DNA of 64,000 nt, taken from positions 496,001 through 560,000 of the forward strand of contig NZ_FQXY01000011.1 in NCBI RefSeq assembly GCF_900130125.1, read 5' to 3'. The notes below the pieces were generated by a model that saw nothing but the letters and a program-made list of their open reading frames with translations, ran no database searches and was not told the DNA's origin. Made by a program: the position numbers and the translations under genes. Source of the DNA: Bacteroides congonensis (GTDB taxonomy: Bacteria > Bacteroidota > Bacteroidia > Bacteroidales > Bacteroidaceae). This document shows, piece after piece, positions 1-7,759 of the stretch (position 1 is its first letter; each line of letters starts with the position of its first letter).

Positions 1-2
1 TC

Positions 3-698
3 CAGTACCGCAATGAAAACGGAAATGCGTTTCGTGTTGTGAACGAAGGTTCGACAGACAATAATATCCGTCTGAAAGGAGAAGGTGAGTTTACGTTGAA
101 TGCTTATTATCCTTATCAGGGTGAGAATGGAACTTTGCCGGGTACGGAAGGTGTGATAGCAAAAACGATAAGCGGCTCTGACCAGACAGCGGATAAACAG
201 TCTCAAATAGACTTCTTGTTCGCGAAGGCTACCGGGATTCGTGCTGAGGCTCCCGTTACATTTGACTTCTCACACAAAATGACCAAGATAATACTGAAGT
301 TCAAGGCGACCAACGGTGCTACACTGAACAATATGAAAGTTTATCTGAAAAGCCTGCAACTCGAAGGAACTTTCAACGTAACTACCGGTGAGGCTGTTGC
401 CAAGGGCGTCGCTACCCCTAACTCAGAATTGAGTATGGATATTACTAAACCGGCAGAAGGTGAAATGACTGCATCTATTATTCTCTTCCCGCAGGATATG
501 CCGGCGGAAGTATTGCTGGAAGTAAGGATGAATGATGAGACATACACTCAATATATGCCTGTTCAGAATTTGGAGAGCGGACATGCCTATCCTTATAATG
601 TGACATTCGAAAATCCGGCAATGACAATCACCAAAGCGGAGATTGAAGATTGGATAGTCGAAGATGATAAAGATGTGACAGCTTCGGTTACTGAATAA
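3..698 (+). CDS. Fimbrillin-family surface protein, 5' end outside the window
   Basis: The frame is already open at base 3 with no stop, so the gene begins left of the window; the GTG at base 39 is only an internal valine codon. About 232 residues are visible. The mix of short beta-strand segments, the phrase TLNAYYPYQ and the motif FDFSHKMTKIILKF match the repeated beta-sandwich of Mfa2/FimA-like fimbrillins of Bacteroidales, where a conserved aromatic-proline strand precedes a SHxM/K stretch. Such proteins are usually lipoproteins exported to the outer surface and matured by an Arg protease. The next gene starts 30 bp downstream on the same strand and belongs to the same family, so they are probably co-transcribed. 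The family call is firm; the role (adhesin or pilus subunit) is inference. Confidence 0.8.
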   Translation, partial: QYRNENGNAFRVVNEGSTDNNIRLKGEGEFTLNAYYPYQGENGTLPGTEGVIAKTISGSDQTADKQSQIDFLFAKATGIRAEAPVTFDFSHKMTKIILKFKATNGATLNNMKVYLKSLQLEGTFNVTTGEAVAKGVATPNSELSMDITKPAEGEMTASIILFPQDMPAEVLLEVRMNDETYTQYMPVQNLESGHAYPYNVTFENPAMTITKAEIEDWIVEDDKDVTASVTE

Positions 699-728
699 AC
701 GAGTGGCAAGGATTCAAAAAGGAACGAT

Positions 729-1619
729 ATGAAAAGGAAAGACTTATGGCTCGGTAGCTTATTGACGATGACAGGTTTCTTCGGGGCATGCACCAATATA
801 GCGGAAGACGAGTTACAGAATAATAAATATCCGTTGGAGTTGACGGCGGAAAAGTCCGGTATGACTTTCACGCGCGGCATCGGTGAAAAGACTGAATGGG
901 ACGGGGGAGAATCCGTTTCTCTTTATGACGGTTTCTCACAGAAACTGTATGAGGTTTCTCAATCGGGAGAAATGAGTGCCAAGAATAACGATCCTCTTTA
1001 TTGGTACACGACCACAGAGGAAGAAACTTTGTTTGCCTGGTATCCGGCTTCGGAAACCTTATTGACGGAATGGACGGTAGCTGCCGATCAGACTACCGAT
1101 GAAGCCTATCAAAACTCTGATTTTCTTTATGCCTATGAGAAGATGAAATTCCGCAGCGAACGGAAGCTTAAATTCCGTCATGGAACGGTGAAATTGATTA
1201 TCAACGTGAAAGGTGACGGGGATACGGTATCAGAAGAAGATTTGAAAGATGTTGTGTTTACTGTAAGTGCAGTGACAAAGGGGACAATGACAGAGGGTAA
1301 ATTGCAATCCACCGCAGATGTTGAAACGGCAGTGATGAAACCTTATCTGCTAGAGAATACTAGAGAGGGATATGCTTATTCTTTCCAGTTACTGATGATT
1401 CCGCAGGATATGTCCGGTAAGTTGTTCTTTAAGGTGGTGTTGAAAGACGGCAGGACTTTCGGGCATACACCGGGCAATGGAGAGGGAATCTTGGAAGGCG
1501 GATATCAATATACATACAATGTAGGAGTTGGTAAGCCGGGACTGAAAGTGACCATAGAGAAAGATTCTGTTTCGTGGGACGGTGATGATGAAGAAGTGGA
1601 AGGAACTGATAAAGAATAA
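729..1619 (+). CDS. Fimbrillin-family lipoprotein
   Basis: This 296-residue protein starts with a short charged N-terminus, a hydrophobic stretch and a lipobox ending GAC at about residue 21, so it should be a lipoprotein. The body has the fimbrillin layout: an acidic linker, a TRG site where Arg-specific cleavage could occur, WYTTTEEETLFAWYP as the first sandwich strand, and KFRHGTVKLIINVKG, which corresponds to the SHxMAKI/V strand of the family. The GGYQYTYNVGV strand near the C-terminus is also typical. It lies 30 bp after the first fimbrillin-like gene and 21 bp before the third, so the three look like one operon. Its similarity to the neighbours is structural rather than close, which suggests different subunits rather than a recent duplication. 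Confidence 0.8.
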   Translation: MKRKDLWLGSLLTMTGFFGACTNIAEDELQNNKYPLELTAEKSGMTFTRGIGEKTEWDGGESVSLYDGFSQKLYEVSQSGEMSAKNNDPLYWYTTTEEETLFAWYPASETLLTEWTVAADQTTDEAYQNSDFLYAYEKMKFRSERKLKFRHGTVKLIINVKGDGDTVSEEDLKDVVFTVSAVTKGTMTEGKLQSTADVETAVMKPYLLENTREGYAYSFQLLMIPQDMSGKLFFKVVLKDGRTFGHTPGNGEGILEGGYQYTYNVGVGKPGLKVTIEKDSVSWDGDDEEVEGTDKE

Positions 1620-1640
1620 TATTCAAAATTTGAAGCGAAG

Positions 1641-3266
1641 ATGAAACAATATAAACTTATACAAGTAGCTTTGCTGGCAATCCTGTTGTTCGGTTGGGCT
1701 GGTTGTTCTCAGATTGAGGAAGAAGTTCCGGGAAATGCACGGAACGGAATTGTACTGAATGTGACTGACACAGGTCTGATTAGCAATGAACCGTCTACAC
1801 GTACGGAAGATGCGGGATTCGTCACTACCTTTACTCAGGGCGACCAAATCGGATTGTTTGCCGTGAAAGACGGTGCGATATTGAACGAGATCAATAATAT
1901 GCCCTTTACTTTCAATGGTTCGAGTTGGTCGGGAAAACCAATATTATATGATGACCGCCTGGCGGGAGTGACTTTCTATGCTTATTATCCTTATCAACCG
2001 GATATGAGCGATAAAACAGATTTGGCAGGTGACGATTTCTTTGCTCCTTTGGTAGCCGGTTGGGAGTTGACTACGGAGCAGAGTGACCAAAAAGCATATG
2101 CGAAACAGGATTTGATGACCTCAAATGCAACCGCATTGATTGGTGAGAACGGAAACTACTCATTAAGTTTTCAGTTGACGCACCGCATGAGCCTGGTTGT
2201 TGTGAAACTGCCTTCCACCCGTTATATCTTTACGGATGCCGAAGGAGTGGCAATGCCGGAAGAAACTCCTTATGTTGCTATGCCTGTTGATGTAGCTTTC
2301 TATCTTGACAATGTGGGCGAAGGAAATAAAATAGCTCCTTATTATGATGCAAAGCAGGATGAATACCGTTTGCTAAGGAAACCGTCATCGGAGAATCAGA
2401 TTATCGGTCATTACAATGACAAGCAATGTACGCTTGATACAACGGAAAAGATGAAAGAAGGAAAGTACAAACGTTTTGTTGTTGATGGTGGATATAAAGA
2501 GGTGACACATCATTTGCAGGTGGGCGATTTGTATTATGCGGATGGTAGTGTTATTTCTGTAGAGGAAGAAACTCCTTCTTCTAAAAACTGTATTGGTGTA
2601 GTTTATTATGTTGGTAATCCGCAACCATCTGCTCGATATGGTGATGTAAGCAACTATAAAATTACTCCGGAAATGGATATCTTGAAACAAGAATATCCTA
2701 ATTGTTGTCATGGTCTTGTATTGGCATTGGGGACTGATGTTGCAGATAGTTGGGGAGATGCAACTGTTTTTATGCATGAATGGTTCTTGACTTTTGATGC
2801 AAAGTCTCATTTTACCTCATTAAGTGGATATTATTTTGATAATGCAAAGGATAATGCGAAGAATATTGAAACTCGGTTTGGATTGGGATATAATAATGTG
2901 AGGGTGATTGAAGAGTATGTAAAGCTTAATATTGATAAGAGTGATTCTTATGTTGTACTTCAACAAATAAGAGAATATCAGAATAAATATGATACTCCAA
3001 GTACGAGTACAAAGTGGTATTTGCCTTCGATAGGTGACTTTAATGGTCTAATTGCTACTAGTACAAATAATTTATTTCCACTTCTGAATAGACAAATTGA
3101 AAAAGTTGGTGGTATTGGATTACACTCTAATAAGGAGTATTGGACTAGTACTGAAAGAAGAAAAGAATTGACCTATTATGCAATATATAATGGTAGTCGG
3201 TTTGAAACAAATAAGACGAAAAATAAGACGACAGAATATTTATATCGTTTTGGTCTTGCTTTTTAA
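1641..3266 (+). CDS. Large fimbrillin-family lipoprotein with an added C-terminal domain
   Basis: At 541 residues this is much longer than the other two fimbrillin-like proteins of the operon. It has a signal peptide with lipobox ending AGC at about residue 22. The first 200 residues or so form the fimbrillin sandwich (STRTEDAGF, FYAYYPYQPD and FQLTHRMSLVVVKL are recognisable). From about residue 290 the sequence changes to a domain containing WYLPSIGDFNGLI and EYWTSTE, words typical of the DUF1566 / FISUMP C-type-lectin-like fold found on tip adhesins. The DNA from about 2500 to 3260 is clearly richer in A/T and less biased in codon use than the first half, which points to a swapped or recently acquired tip domain. 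The likely role is a tip adhesin or glycan-binding lectin; this is inference. Confidence 0.75.
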   Translation: MKQYKLIQVALLAILLFGWAGCSQIEEEVPGNARNGIVLNVTDTGLISNEPSTRTEDAGFVTTFTQGDQIGLFAVKDGAILNEINNMPFTFNGSSWSGKPILYDDRLAGVTFYAYYPYQPDMSDKTDLAGDDFFAPLVAGWELTTEQSDQKAYAKQDLMTSNATALIGENGNYSLSFQLTHRMSLVVVKLPSTRYIFTDAEGVAMPEETPYVAMPVDVAFYLDNVGEGNKIAPYYDAKQDEYRLLRKPSSENQIIGHYNDKQCTLDTTEKMKEGKYKRFVVDGGYKEVTHHLQVGDLYYADGSVISVEEETPSSKNCIGVVYYVGNPQPSARYGDVSNYKITPEMDILKQEYPNCCHGLVLALGTDVADSWGDATVFMHEWFLTFDAKSHFTSLSGYYFDNAKDNAKNIETRFGLGYNNVRVIEEYVKLNIDKSDSYVVLQQIREYQNKYDTPSTSTKWYLPSIGDFNGLIATSTNNLFPLLNRQIEKVGGIGLHSNKEYWTSTERRKELTYYAIYNGSRFETNKTKNKTTEYLYRFGLAF

Positions 3267-3316
3267 TTCGATGTTTTTGAGGTATTGTATATTGAAAGCA
3301 TAAAGCATAAAGGATT

Positions 3317-4594
3317 ATGAAAAAAGTAATTGTATCAATGATATTGGCGGTGTTTCTTGTATTAACAAGTTATGCACAAGTCTATAAATTCGACTTTACT
3401 TCTGACAAGAAAGTAAAAGAGGGATATGTCAAAGTGACATCCGAAACCTTGTTCAACGAAGAACAAGGTTACGGATACGACCTGCAACCGGCATGGGACG
3501 GAAAAAGCAACCAATCTTTTTTCTTCTCCGTCAATGTTCCGGACGGTAATTATAAAGTAACCGTTACTCTTGGCAGCAAGGACTCAGCCGGAAATACGAC
3601 AGTACGTGCCGAATCCCGCCGTTTGTTTATAGAGAATCTTCCAACTAAGAAAGGAGAAACGCTTGTTGAATCTTTCACCATCAACAAACGGAACATGTAT
3701 ATCAACGGGAAGCAAAAAGTCAAAATCAAACCGCGTGAAAAGAATAAATTGAACTGGGATGAGAAACTGACACTTGAATTCAACGGTGATACCCCGCGCA
3801 TAACTTCCTTAGTTATCGAACGTGAAGATAAAGTTCCCACCATTTTCCTTTGCGGCAACTCCACCGTAGTGGATTATGACAATGAACCTTGGGCTGCCTG
3901 GGGGCAAATGTTTCCACGTTGGTTCACCGACGGGATAGCTATAGCCAATTATGCCGAATCCGGAGAATCCGCCAATACCTTTATCGGTGCCGGACGTTTG
4001 AAGAAAGCCCTGACACAGATGAAGAAAGGCGATTATCTCTTTATGGAGTTCGGGCACAATGACCAGAAGCAGAAAGGCCCCGGCAAAGGAGCTTTCTATT
4101 CTTTCATGTATAATTTGAAGATTTATATTGATGAAGCGCGTGCAAGAGGTGCGCATCCTGTATTAGTGACTCCGACACAACGCCGTCGCTTCGATAAGAA
4201 TGGCAAGATAATGAACACTCACCTTGATTATCCTGACGCGATTCGTTGGTTGGCAGAAAAAGAAAACGTACCTTTGATTGATTTGAATGAAATCAGCTGT
4301 ACGCTTTATGAGGCAATGGGCGAAGACGGCTCTAAACATGCGTTCGTGCATTATCCGGCCAATACCTATCCGGGACAGACGAAGGAATTGAAAGATAATT
4401 CCCACTCCAATACTTTCGGTGCTTATGAACTGGCTAAATGTATTATTGAAGGAATGAAGAAAGCTGATTTGGATGCGGTGAAGTTCTTGAAAAAGGATTA
4501 TAAAGGATTCAATCCTGCTCATCCCGACAGATTTGAAGATTTCAAATGGAATCTGTGTCCGTTTACGGAAATAGAGAAACCGGACGGTAATTAA
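3317..4594 (+). CDS. Rhamnogalacturonan acetylesterase-like SGNH hydrolase (CE12 type)
   Basis: Secreted enzyme of 425 residues with a cleavable signal ending SYAQ. Residues 21 to about 170 form a beta-rich N-terminal domain of the kind fused to Bacteroides CE12 esterases. The SGNH catalytic domain follows: block I is FLCGNSTVVD, where the usual GDS is GNS with the nucleophile serine kept; block III is FMEFGHNDQ; and block V is DNSHSNTFGAYELAK with the Asp-x-x-His pair. The family removes acetyl groups from the galacturonate units of rhamnogalacturonan I, clearing the way for lyases and hydrolases. It sits 50 bp after the fimbrillin-like genes and 42 bp before an unknown secreted protein on the same strand. 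The Asp-to-Asn change in block I is the only deviation noticed. Confidence 0.85.
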   Translation: MKKVIVSMILAVFLVLTSYAQVYKFDFTSDKKVKEGYVKVTSETLFNEEQGYGYDLQPAWDGKSNQSFFFSVNVPDGNYKVTVTLGSKDSAGNTTVRAESRRLFIENLPTKKGETLVESFTINKRNMYINGKQKVKIKPREKNKLNWDEKLTLEFNGDTPRITSLVIEREDKVPTIFLCGNSTVVDYDNEPWAAWGQMFPRWFTDGIAIANYAESGESANTFIGAGRLKKALTQMKKGDYLFMEFGHNDQKQKGPGKGAFYSFMYNLKIYIDEARARGAHPVLVTPTQRRRFDKNGKIMNTHLDYPDAIRWLAEKENVPLIDLNEISCTLYEAMGEDGSKHAFVHYPANTYPGQTKELKDNSHSNTFGAYELAKCIIEGMKKADLDAVKFLKKDYKGFNPAHPDRFEDFKWNLCPFTEIEKPDGN

Positions 4595-4636
4595 TATAAA
4601 TAACACGGATTAAAAGCATAAAATAAAAGAGGAATT

Positions 4637-5410
4637 ATGAGAAAAGTTTTTGTATTAATGGCGTTGGCGGTACTTGCATTGGGAAGCCAGGCGCAAGTTT
4701 TGAAGAATGACCTGTTGAAAGGTTATAAGGTAGGCGATACTTTGGAGAAAACGGTTTATGATGATAAACGGGCTTCCATTAACGTGGATACCTGGTGCGG
4801 TGGCTTTACAGCCAAACCGGTAGAAGGGGTGGTAAGTCCTACTGTCGGAAAGGCTTTATCCTATGCAGGATATAATGAAGCAGGCCTATCTATTAACTTT
4901 GGTTTTCCACAGGGTGTGAAAGGTTCCCGTGTCAGTGTGTATTCCTTGGTTGAATCAGGGAAAGTGTACTCCAAAGGAATTTATTATCTGGCTTGTCTGG
5001 TGAATTTTGCTAAAGTCGGGTCAAGTAATCTGGCAGACTTTTTGGCTGCAAGCGCAAGTTATGTTGGCGGGGGAAATCGTGGGCAGGTATATGTCAGACG
5101 TGAAGGAAATGATAAAATCAAATTTGCTGTCGGCTTGCTGAAAGAACGCAACGAGACTCCTATGGTATATGATTATAACACAACGCATCTGCTGGTATTG
5201 AAAGTAGATTATGACAAGAATGAGGTCTCTTTATTCGTTGACCCCGAATTAAGTCAGAATGAACCGAAAGCTGATGCAGTGGTAGTTGGTGAAGAAGGTG
5301 CCTTGAAAGCCGGTCTGAAAGCTATCTCGTTTAGAAACCGTAGTGGTTTCAAAGGAAATATCGGTAGTTTCCGCTTTGCGAAAGACTGGGCAGGTGCTGT
5401 TGGAAAATAG
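4637..5410 (+). CDS. Secreted protein of unknown function, beta-rich
   Basis: The 257-residue product begins with a good signal peptide (MRKVFVLMALAVLALGSQAQ). It has no family motif that I recognise. The mature part is rich in glycine, valine and aromatic residues and has alternating beta-strand patterning. The C-terminal half, with THLLVLKVDYDKNEVSLFVDP followed by SFRNRSGFKGNIGSFRFAKDW, resembles the last strands of concanavalin-like (LamG) sandwiches often attached to polysaccharide-degrading systems. It is the last gene of the rightward operon, 42 bp after the CE12 esterase and directly before a strong terminator hairpin. A glycan-binding or accessory role is suggested by context only. 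Confidence 0.6.
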   Translation: MRKVFVLMALAVLALGSQAQVLKNDLLKGYKVGDTLEKTVYDDKRASINVDTWCGGFTAKPVEGVVSPTVGKALSYAGYNEAGLSINFGFPQGVKGSRVSVYSLVESGKVYSKGIYYLACLVNFAKVGSSNLADFLAASASYVGGGNRGQVYVRREGNDKIKFAVGLLKERNETPMVYDYNTTHLLVLKVDYDKNEVSLFVDPELSQNEPKADAVVVGEEGALKAGLKAISFRNRSGFKGNIGSFRFAKDWAGAVGK

Positions 5411-5434
5411 TAGGATAGATTAATCTGTTAAAAG

Positions 5435-5475
5435 AAGAGGGGGAAAGTTGCATTGCAGACAACTTTCCCCCTCTT
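5435..5475. terminator. Hairpin terminator between convergent genes
   Basis: A perfect 16-bp inverted repeat (5435-5450 with 5460-5475) surrounds a 9-base loop. The arms are AAGAGGGGGAAAGTTG and its complement. It lies between the end of the rightward operon (stop at 5410) and the end of a leftward gene (5499). T residues flank it on both strands, so it can end transcription from either side. Confidence 0.85.
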
Positions 5476-5498
5476 TAAGTAATGGCAGATTATTAAGA

Positions 5499-5705
5499 TT
5501 ACTGCCTATCCTGCAATTCACGTAATACATCATTTATAATATAGGTATCACTCATTAGATGCAGACCGTAACGGAAATCATGCAACATAGCACATACATT
5601 TGTTTCATAAAACAGATTTAATGCCCGTTCCGGGCTTATCTCCAATCGGCTCGATAATAATAGGATGATGCGACTGATTTTTCTCCAAAGTACTTGTTCT
5701 CTCAT
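5499..5705 (-). CDS. Small DUF3791-like protein
   Basis: A 68-residue protein without signal or membrane segment. The pattern RKISRIILLLSSRLEISPERALNLFY followed by LHLMSDTYIINDVL resembles the short helical DUF3791 proteins of gut Firmicutes and Bacteroides, in which a hydrophobic helix precedes a conserved 'LH...D.YI..D' end. It begins 16 bp after the stop of a second small gene with the same general pattern, so the two form a pair. The function of the family is unknown. In other genomes such genes often stand beside DUF3990 genes; none is present here. The family assignment is from memory of the pattern and is moderate. Confidence 0.6.
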   Translation of the reverse strand: MREQVLWRKISRIILLLSSRLEISPERALNLFYETNVCAMLHDFRYGLHLMSDTYIINDVLRELQDRQ

Positions 5706-5721
5706 ATATAAAGTGTTATTT

Positions 5722-5970
5722 TCATATCGTACTTCCCTCCTGTGCTTCCCAGTTTTTCAAGGCCTCGGCCACATCCTCGCCTACATGTTTCAGGCTTTGC
5801 GTGTGCATCACCTCGTAATTGTCTAATAGAAGACGTTTGATTAGGTTCATTTTCTCTAAACGTCGGCGCATTTCCATAGGAGAAATTCCCATTTCTCGTG
5901 CTCCGGCTTCTATTGCCATGACTGCAAAGTGAATCTTTTCACTTTCTAGGATATCCGGTTGTTTACACAT
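5722..5970 (-). CDS. Small DUF3791-like protein
   Basis: An 82-residue helical protein. The segment LLLDNYEVMHTQSLKHVGEDVAEAL matches the best conserved part of DUF3791 (a Tyr-x-x-x-His-Thr-Gln stretch followed by a hydrophobic helix). It is the first gene of a two-gene leftward unit. The coding region and spacing to the next gene (16 bp) support real translation. No regulator-like DNA-binding motif is visible. It could be half of a small two-protein module, but nothing in the sequence shows a toxin or enzyme. Confidence 0.65.
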   Translation of the reverse strand: MCKQPDILESEKIHFAVMAIEAGAREMGISPMEMRRRLEKMNLIKRLLLDNYEVMHTQSLKHVGEDVAEALKNWEAQEGSTI

Positions 5971-6050
5971 AATCGTTATAATTCAGTTTATGAACAAAGA
6001 TACTTGATGGCAGGCAAATAAACAACATTGCTGAAACTTTTTTGTATATA

Positions 6051-6093
6051 CAAGTAAAAGTCCTCAAGGCTGCCACCTGAGGACTTTTACTTG
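6051..6093. terminator. Hairpin terminator after the susCD genes
   Basis: A perfect 16-bp inverted repeat (6051-6066 with 6078-6093) with an 11-base loop lies 60 bp beyond the susD stop codon. The arms contain CAAGTAAAAGTCCTCA. There is no long T tract directly beside it on the minus strand, but the stem is long and the position fits the end of the susC-susD message. Confidence 0.75.
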
Positions 6094-6155
6094 TTTAAAA
6101 ATAAATAGTATGGTATTGCTTGATTATATCATTGTCTATTCGCTAGGTATGTTGA

Positions 6156-7748
6156 TTACTTATATGCGGTATTTTGTTCATAAAGCCCTTCTTTCACTTT
6201 CATTTGTGCATCAGGAATAGGATACAAGTAAGTATCGTCTCTTACGCGAAGATATAAATTGTATGTTTCATTTCCCTCGTCGCCATATCGTTTGAACATA
6301 TCTTGCAGTAACTGTTTGAATCGTCCTTGGCGTACGATATCATGCCAGCGGATTCCTTCACTAGCCAGTTCTCTACGGCGTTCTATATCGACAGAATCAG
6401 CAAAATTAGCAGGAGTTATATTCTCGTCTAATTTGGGAAGCCCGGCTCTTGTCCGTATTCTGTCAACATATTCTTTTCCTTCCGCAGGTCCGGTGATTTC
6501 GGCATACATGAGCATGATATCTTCTAAACGGATGAGGGGATAATTGGTTGGAAAATAATTACGGTCGACTATCTGGCTGCTAATATCTGAATAACCTAGT
6601 TCTTTCCTTTTTACATTATGTTCGAATAGCTTGACATAAAAGTCTTCTCCCGTATATGGTCTTCCGTCTTCGTCAACCATGTTCCCAGTTTCAATAGTGC
6701 CATGGCAACGCTGGTCGATGTATTCATCATTTTCATCTTTCTGTGTGAAGATTTTATCTAGTGATTTTTCGCAGTAAACTGTATTGCCTAATAATTTGAC
6801 AGCTGTATAGACTGGTGAAACAGAAGGAACTGAAGCCGGAACCATTGGGTTACCATACCCATTGGCTGCAATATATTGAATCTCAAAAATATGATATTTA
6901 TTGTCGTTTTCACTAATCCACATTTTATTCCATTCATCCATATCCTTCGCCCAAAATTTTTGGTTGTTTGCGTCGGAATAGTCTATAACTTCTTTAAATA
7001 ATCCTTTTGCTAGCTCCTTTTTAGAGTCATCTTTAATCGGAAAACCTGCCATAGTCAGATAAACTCGTCCTAGTAAAGATTTGGCGGCAGCTAAGGTAGC
7101 TCGTCCTGCTGCTGCGGATTTTCCAGCGTAGTCTAAAGGTTCGTCCACTAAAAATCTTATTGCATCCTGTAAATCTGGAATAATTGCATTTTCATAAACT
7201 TCGACTGTTTCGGATTGCTTGATTGTCATTGCGGATTCGATTGATATCGGTTCTAATATGACGGGAATCCTGCCAAAATAGCGCACCAATTCAAAGTAGG
7301 CAAGACCTCTTAGGAACTTAGCTTCTCCGATAAATTGTTTTTTTACATTATCCAGGTCTGTTGAGAATTCCACTTGATCAACTTTGGATAAAAATAGGTT
7401 GGCTCGTGCAATAATCTCATATAAGTCATTCCAAGCGCTGGATATAGTCGAAATAGTAGTGATATTCGAATTGAAGCAAGCGATATCCACATAATCACGT
7501 TGCTTTCCTAATTTGTAAGGTACCCATACGTTGTCCGAACGTATTTCAGACATCATCCATGAATATTCAGATAGAGGCATCAGGCCGTTATAAATACCGA
7601 TAATGGCCTGTTCCAATTGTGATGGGGTCTGATAGAAATTTTCGCTAGTACGAGTGTCTACAGGCGTGACATCCAGCCAGTCATTACAGGATGAAAAACA
7701 CAAACCTAAACTTATTGTGCCGCTTATAATATAATGATATAGTTTCAT
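6156..7748 (-). CDS. SusD/RagB-family surface glycan-binding lipoprotein
   Basis: A 530-residue SusD homologue. The N-terminus has a lipobox ending SSC at about residue 20, followed by NDWLDVTPVDTRTSENFYQTPSQ, the hallmark start of mature SusD proteins. TPR-like helices with AKFLRGLAYFELVRYFGRIPV and the C-terminal RRRELASEGIRWHDIVRQGRF motif are both present, and the length is normal for the family. SusD proteins sit as lids on the SusC channel and bind oligosaccharides at the cell surface. The gene follows susC by only 11 bp on the same strand, the standard pair. The surrounding CE12, GH28, GH2 and PL9-like genes point to rhamnogalacturonan or another pectic ligand. Confidence 0.95.
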   Translation of the reverse strand: MKLYHYIISGTISLGLCFSSCNDWLDVTPVDTRTSENFYQTPSQLEQAIIGIYNGLMPLSEYSWMMSEIRSDNVWVPYKLGKQRDYVDIACFNSNITTISTISSAWNDLYEIIARANLFLSKVDQVEFSTDLDNVKKQFIGEAKFLRGLAYFELVRYFGRIPVILEPISIESAMTIKQSETVEVYENAIIPDLQDAIRFLVDEPLDYAGKSAAAGRATLAAAKSLLGRVYLTMAGFPIKDDSKKELAKGLFKEVIDYSDANNQKFWAKDMDEWNKMWISENDNKYHIFEIQYIAANGYGNPMVPASVPSVSPVYTAVKLLGNTVYCEKSLDKIFTQKDENDEYIDQRCHGTIETGNMVDEDGRPYTGEDFYVKLFEHNVKRKELGYSDISSQIVDRNYFPTNYPLIRLEDIMLMYAEITGPAEGKEYVDRIRTRAGLPKLDENITPANFADSVDIERRRELASEGIRWHDIVRQGRFKQLLQDMFKRYGDEGNETYNLYLRVRDDTYLYPIPDAQMKVKEGLYEQNTAYK

Positions 7749-7759
7749 AAAATAAATAT

